Made by a program: the position numbers and the translations under genes
Shown: positions 60,142 through 64,000 of the stretch, piece by piece
Layout of the letters: every line of letters begins with the position of its first letter
Numbering within the stretch: the stretch's first letter is position 1
Notes under the pieces: generated by a model
Seen by the model: only the letters and a program-made list of their open reading frames with translations
The model's database searches: none
Told to the model about the DNA's origin: nothing
Assembly: GCA_003224085.1 (NCBI GenBank)
Contig: QHYK01000049.1
Span: 62,001-126,000, forward strand
Length of the DNA stretch: 64,000 bases
Origin: Acidobacteriota bacterium
GTDB lineage: Bacteria; Acidobacteriota; Terriglobia; Acidiferrales; UBA7541
Reading direction: 5' to 3'

Positions 60142-60921
60142 ATGCGAGTCCTCGTAACATTTGCCGTGGAAGGCGAATTCGCCCCTTGGCTGGCCCTACG
60201 CAAGTTTCACGTGCGAAGGTTGGTCCCGGACCAGGGGTCGGGCGGCTTAAAAGTGTATGAGGCGGAATCGGGCGGCAACACCGTTTGGGTCCATCTCACG
60301 GGCATTGGTGCAGGAATGCGTAAGGGCCTGTTCCCGCTCGGCATTTGTGCGAGACAAGCTGGTGTAGATGTGCTCATTTCTTCCGGGTTGGCGGGGTCTT
60401 TGAAGAAGGAACTGGAAGTCGGAGAGGTCATTGTTCCGCGCCGCGTCGGGACTCTCCGTGATGCAGCTGGTGTAGAGGCGCATGCTGGTCTGGTGCAAAT
60501 TGCCGCGCACAGCGGCTCAAAATTGGTTGAGGTCTTACTAACGGCAGATCACATCGTGGAGACGAGCGAGGAGAAGAACAGACTGGCATCTTGGGGAGAC
60601 GCCGTCGACATGGAGTCGTATGCAATTATGCGCGATCTTTCGGGCGAAGGAATCCCTGCTGTCACTATCCGCGCCGTCAGTGATGCAAGCGACGAAGATC
60701 TGCCGATTGATTTCAGTGCATGCCTGACGACAGAAGGCAACGTCAAGCCTTTACCGCTCCTGATGCGTCTGCTGAGGCGGCCAGCGAAGACTGTTGATTT
60801 AGTTGGCTTCGGTGTAAGGAGCAAAAGAGCCGCCCGCAATCTAGCCGAATTCTTAGACTCTTTTGTTGCCGCGCTCAATCCCGAGGCAATTAGGAAAGAT
60901 ATCGGAGTCGCCGCCCAATGA
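60142..60921 (+). CDS. hpnG: Adenosylhopane phosphorylase-type nucleoside phosphorylase (HpnG)
   Basis: HpnG removes adenine from adenosylhopane to give ribosylhopane phosphate. The 259-residue protein has the PNP/MTAN fold: VLVTFAVEGEFAPWL, GIGAGMRKG and SSGLAGSLKKELEVGEVIVP. VDMESYAIMRD (about residues 154-164) supplies the ligand Glu pattern, followed by RAVSDASDEDLPIDF. The ATG at 60142 has GGAG 5 bases upstream. It overlaps the next gene (ATGA). Identity as HpnG relies on operon context as well as fold. Confidence 0.88.
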   Translation: MRVLVTFAVEGEFAPWLALRKFHVRRLVPDQGSGGLKVYEAESGGNTVWVHLTGIGAGMRKGLFPLGICARQAGVDVLISSGLAGSLKKELEVGEVIVPRRVGTLRDAAGVEAHAGLVQIAAHSGSKLVEVLLTADHIVETSEEKNRLASWGDAVDMESYAIMRDLSGEGIPAVTIRAVSDASDEDLPIDFSACLTTEGNVKPLPLLMRLLRRPAKTVDLVGFGVRSKRAARNLAEFLDSFVAALNPEAIRKDIGVAAQ

Positions 60922-62024
60922 GTAGCGCCTCAAGCATCGCCACGGAATCGGGTGTACCCGGTCCCATCCCCAAGACCATGCGCGCTGGCGTCTTCCGTGA
61001 CAAGGGCATCGTGCGCGTCGAAGAAGTTCCTGTGCCCGAAGTTGGCGATGGCGAAGTGCTCATCAAAGTTGCCGCCTGCGGTGTCTGCGGCACCGACATC
61101 AAGAAGATTTTCCATCGCTATGTCGAGCCGCCGCAAATCCTTGGCCACGAGCTTGCCGGCACCGTCGTCGCAGTCGGCGTGGGGGTCACGCAATGGAAGC
61201 CCGGCGACCGCGTCATGAGCTTTCATCACACCCCTTGCGGCAAGTGCTTTTATTGCGACCGTCGCCTGTTCTCCCAATGCAAGCAATACAAAACCACTGG
61301 CCTGACCGCCGGTTTCACGCCCAACGGCGGCGGCTTCGCCGAATACGTCAAGGCCATGCCTTGGGTCGCCGAACGCGGCATCGTGGTGCTTCCGGATAGC
61401 GTTACCTTCGAAGAAGCCACGTTCATCGAGCCCATCAACACCATTCTGAAAGCCGTCCAAAAGGCTCGCGTCGCCGCCGGAGAAACGGTCCTTGTCATCG
61501 GCTGCGGTCCTATCGGCCTCCAGCTCCTCATGGTCGCGAAGCTCGCCGGTTCTCTTCTTTACACCAGCGACCCCATGGCCGTCCGCCGTGCCAAGAGTCT
61601 TACCCTGGGAGCGATTGAGTCGTTTGACCCCAGTGGTGGTAAGCTGGTGCAGGAGATAAAGGCCCGTACGGAGGGCCGGGGGGCTGATGCCGTTCTGGTG
61701 GCGGTGGCGCATCCCGCGGTGGTCGTGGAGGCGCTGGCTGCGGCGAGGCCCGGTGGGCGAGTCCTTTTGTTTGCCGCGAACGATCCTGTCACCAAGATCG
61801 AATTTCCTGCAGCCGCTGTGGGGATTGACGAAAAAGAAATCCTGGGCAGCTATAGCGCCGCCGTGGACATCCAACAGGCGGCGGCGGAATTGGTGCTCCA
61901 CAAGAAGCTTCCAGTCATAGATATTGTGACGCACCGTTTTCCTCTGGATAGAATTCAAGAGGCCTTGGAGCTAGCGGCCCGGCCCACGGAGGAGTCACTC
62001 AAGGTTCTGATCACACACAAATGA
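60918..62024 (+). CDS. Zinc-dependent medium-chain dehydrogenase, first of a tandem pair
   Basis: The 368-residue MDR protein has the catalytic zinc Cys (CGVCGTDIKK, Cys57), LGHELAGTVV, a structural zinc cluster (CGKCFYCDRRLFSQC) and a Rossmann loop VIGCGPIGLQL. MDR enzymes oxidise alcohols or sugars with NAD(P). The substrate here is unknown; a step on the hopanoid side chain is inferred from position only. ATGA overlaps with both neighbours. Confidence 0.88.
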   Translation: MSSASSIATESGVPGPIPKTMRAGVFRDKGIVRVEEVPVPEVGDGEVLIKVAACGVCGTDIKKIFHRYVEPPQILGHELAGTVVAVGVGVTQWKPGDRVMSFHHTPCGKCFYCDRRLFSQCKQYKTTGLTAGFTPNGGGFAEYVKAMPWVAERGIVVLPDSVTFEEATFIEPINTILKAVQKARVAAGETVLVIGCGPIGLQLLMVAKLAGSLLYTSDPMAVRRAKSLTLGAIESFDPSGGKLVQEIKARTEGRGADAVLVAVAHPAVVVEALAAARPGGRVLLFAANDPVTKIEFPAAAVGIDEKEILGSYSAAVDIQQAAAELVLHKKLPVIDIVTHRFPLDRIQEALELAARPTEESLKVLITHK

Positions 62025-63133
62025 GGATCACCACCAAGAAGACGGAAATAGGCGAAGAATTGAAAACTGCTGCCACACGCGCCGCGGTTCCATCCAAAAT
62101 GACCGCTGCCGTTCTCTACGGTAGCGAGGATCTTCGTATCGAAATGATCGACGTGCCTTCGCTGGCCGCCGGCGAAGTGCTTCTCCGCGTGCGCCTCGCG
62201 CTCACAGATGGCACCGATCTCAAAGTCTGGAAGCGCGGTTACCACGCCCGCATGATCCAGCCCCCGGCAGTTTTCGGCCATGAACTCGTCGGCGACATCG
62301 TCGCCTTTGGCAAGCGCGTTGACCCTCGATGGCGAATCGGCATGCGCGTGGTCGCGGCAAATTCCGCGCCCTGTCTGCGCTGTTACCACTGTCGGCGTGG
62401 CCAGGAGAATCTTTGCGACGATTTGCTCTTCAACAACGGCGCCTATGCCGAATACATGCGTATCCCCGGCCGCATCGCCGTGGAAAACATGCTCGAAGTG
62501 CCCCACTCCGTGGATGATCAAAGCGCTGCGCTTGCAGAGCCTCTTGCCTGCGTGCTTCGTGGCATCCACGAAATGGAGTTGCGCACCGGTGACACCGTTG
62601 CCGTGATTGGCTGCGGGCCAATTGGGCTGAAATTCGTGCGCATGCTTTCGCGGCGCGGGATCCGCGTTATCGCCGTTGCGCGCCGCACGGCGCCTCTCGA
62701 CGTGGCTCAACGACTCGGCGCCGTCGACACCATCAACGTGAATGAGGTTGAAGACGTGGTTGCGGCGGTGAAGAATCTTACGGAAGATCAGCGCGGCCCG
62801 GACGCCGTGGTCGAAGCGGCCGGCAATCCCGCGACTTGGAGTCTGGCGCTGGCCATGGTGCGCCGCGGTGGCGTGGTGAATTTCTTCAGCGGGCTGCCTT
62901 CCGGCACCCACGTCGAAATCGAGCCTGCCGCTATTCACTATTCCGAAATCAAGCTCATCTCCACGTTCCATCACACACCTCGCTTTTTCCGCGAAGCCCT
63001 GGAAGCCATTCGCCACGGGGACATTTCCGCGCATGACTTTGTCACCGAAGAAATTCGTCTGGCGGACTTGCCGCAGGCCTTCGAGCGCATGAAGACCCGC
63101 AGCGGCGAGATCAAGCTGGCCGTCCGGCCCTAG
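62021..63133 (+). CDS. Medium-chain dehydrogenase with altered catalytic zinc site, second of a tandem pair
   Basis: The 370-residue protein keeps the structural zinc cluster (CLRCYHCRRGQENLC), FGHELVG (His87, Glu88) and the Rossmann loop VIGCGPIGLK. The first catalytic ligand is Asp: ALTDGTDLK has Asp63 where Cys is usual. Whether Asp can replace it is unknown. About 25 extra N-terminal residues precede the fold. It may form a heteromer with its upstream neighbour. The repeat element and hpnC follow after 60 bases. Confidence 0.85.
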   Translation: MRITTKKTEIGEELKTAATRAAVPSKMTAAVLYGSEDLRIEMIDVPSLAAGEVLLRVRLALTDGTDLKVWKRGYHARMIQPPAVFGHELVGDIVAFGKRVDPRWRIGMRVVAANSAPCLRCYHCRRGQENLCDDLLFNNGAYAEYMRIPGRIAVENMLEVPHSVDDQSAALAEPLACVLRGIHEMELRTGDTVAVIGCGPIGLKFVRMLSRRGIRVIAVARRTAPLDVAQRLGAVDTINVNEVEDVVAAVKNLTEDQRGPDAVVEAAGNPATWSLALAMVRRGGVVNFFSGLPSGTHVEIEPAAIHYSEIKLISTFHHTPRFFREALEAIRHGDISAHDFVTEEIRLADLPQAFERMKTRSGEIKLAVRP

Positions 63134-63161
63134 TTTGCACGTGCACACCGTGCCCACCCGC

Positions 63162-63188
63162 CATTCCGAGCGAAGCGAGGAATCTCCC
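63162..63188. repeat. Dispersed repeat (CATTCCGAGCGAAGCGAGGA type) before hpnC
   Basis: A 27-base copy of the element starting CATTCCGAGCGAAGCGAG and ending ATCTCCC lies 6 bases before the hpnC start. It occupies the place where the ribosome site would be. It is related to the element at 34648-34710. Confidence 0.55.
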
Positions 63189-63193
63189 TTCTA

Positions 63194-64000
63194 ATGCTTG
63201 TTCCTGGCGAACTCGAAATCATGCGTAACGCGCCAACAGCCGGCTGCTCGCCGCAGTCCGCGCAAGAGTACACTCGCTGGCTCGCCACCCACCATTACGA
63301 AAACTTTAACGTGGTCTCATGGCTTCTCCCCAAGTCCCTTCATCAGCATTTCCATAACGTCTACGCTTACTGCCGCTGGGCCGACGATCTCGGCGACGAA
63401 GTGCCCGATCCTATGCGGGCGCTTCAGCTTCTCGATTGGTGGGAGCGCGAACTCGATCTTTGCTACGGAGGCAAGCCATCTCATCCAGTGTTTGTCGCAC
63501 TGCGCCAAACCGTTCTCGCCAAAGACATCCCTAAGCAGCCCTTCGCTGATCTGCTAAAAGCGTTTCGCCAGGATCAAACCAGGAAACGCTATCCGGATTG
63601 GGGCTCGGTTCTCGGTTACTGCGTCTATTCTGCCAACCCTGTCGGCCGCCTGGTTCTCTGCCTTTGTGGCTATCGCGACCATCAACGTCAGCGCCTTTCC
63701 GACGCCACCTGCACCGCCTTGCAGCTTGCAAATTTTTGGCAGGACGTTTCGCGCGACCTCGACAAAGGCCGCATCTACATTCCGCTCGATGCTGCTGCCG
63801 CTCAGGGGCTTACCGAGAACGATATCGTCGAGCGCCGCTTTGACGACCGCTACGTGCGCTTGATGCGGGATCTCATTGCTCGCACGCGCGCTCTTTTTGC
63901 CGAGGGCTTGCCTCTCGCGAAAATCGTCGACAAGCGCCTCAGCGTTGACCTGGAAATGTTCAGCGGCGGCGGCCTCGCCGTTCTCGACGCCATTGAAGCC
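63194..64000 (+). CDS. hpnC: Squalene-synthase-like protein HpnC (partial)
   Basis: HpnC belongs to the HpnCDE route from farnesyl diphosphate to squalene. The 269 visible residues show AYCRWADDLGDEVPD (first Asp-rich motif) and NFWQDVSRDLDKGRIYIPLD (second), with LGYCVYSANPVGRLVL between. The reading frame runs off the window; its end, and hpnD and hpnE, should lie beyond. The ATG at 63194 has no clear ribosome site because a repeat element precedes it; an ATG at 63221 is an alternative. Confidence 0.93.
   Translation, partial: MLVPGELEIMRNAPTAGCSPQSAQEYTRWLATHHYENFNVVSWLLPKSLHQHFHNVYAYCRWADDLGDEVPDPMRALQLLDWWERELDLCYGGKPSHPVFVALRQTVLAKDIPKQPFADLLKAFRQDQTRKRYPDWGSVLGYCVYSANPVGRLVLCLCGYRDHQRQRLSDATCTALQLANFWQDVSRDLDKGRIYIPLDAAAAQGLTENDIVERRFDDRYVRLMRDLIARTRALFAEGLPLAKIVDKRLSVDLEMFSGGGLAVLDAIEA

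Noticed and set aside
61955-63157. A 400-codon antisense open frame over the second dehydrogenase
   Set aside because: It overlaps a clearly identified gene along nearly its full length and has no recognisable motif.

Overview
The window looks like the chromosome of an uncultured Acidobacteriota (Terriglobia-like) bacterium. The inference rests on: a hopanoid operon; coenzyme F420 genes; a long FtsX/MacB-type permease; a pro-kumamolisin (S53) protease with Ig-like repeats; a SpoIVB-type (S55) secreted protein; a lipid A-type acylation module; paired FecR-fold proteins with Trp/Gly-rich repeats; and intergenic repeat families. GC content is high and long antisense open frames are common. No rRNA, tRNA, CRISPR array, prophage or insertion sequence was recognised. 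Both ends cut through genes.

Layout. 1-3.0 kb: 3' part of a molybdenum hydroxylase pair (large subunit cut by the window edge, 2Fe-2S subunit), a nucleoside hydrolase and a vapBC toxin-antitoxin pair. 3.0-9.4 kb: two large secreted FecR-fold/Trp-rich paralogues, the first behind a strongly folded leader, with a PilZ gene and a decayed isochorismatase-like gene between them. 9.6-14.1 kb: F420 genes cofE and cofD, with two duplicated small secreted-protein units between them, then a flavin reductase. 14.3-18.2 kb: a divergent tryptophan-dioxygenase-like gene, a GtrB/ArnC-like glycosyltransferase, a YdjC/HpnK deacetylase and two translationally coupled PilZ genes. 18.4-31.9 kb: S53 protease, a candidate HExxH metallopeptidase, other exported proteins, the permease, a PLP dehydratase and another PilZ protein. 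32-40.2 kb: an exported GH67 alpha-glucuronidase, a beta-propeller protein and an S55 protein in a minus-strand run. 40.4-49.2 kb: aroA, a Tat-exported phospholipase C-like protein, a five-gene ECF sigma/anti-sigma/envelope operon, a flippase-like membrane protein and nrdR.

49.5-56.0 kb is an envelope module: GNAT protein, an alpha/beta-hydrolase with an Asn at the nucleophile position, an ArnT-like glycosyltransferase, a lysophospholipid acyltransferase, lpxD and a MobB-like P-loop protein. 56.0-64.0 kb is the hopanoid operon: shc, a cysteine-poor HpnH-like protein, hpnA, hpnG, two zinc-type dehydrogenases and hpnC (cut by the end), mostly linked by 4-bp ATGA overlaps.

The strongest novel lead is the gene between shc and hpnA. 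It resembles the radical SAM protein HpnH but lacks the CxxxCxxC region that would hold the iron-sulfur cluster. Other leads are the leader with a possible pseudoknot at 3256-3393, the duplicated transcription units at 11.0-12.3 kb, an orphan minus-strand terminator at 10.5 kb, and at least three eroded gene remnants in apparently empty intergenic DNA. All calls come from reading the sequence by eye; no database search or folding program was run.
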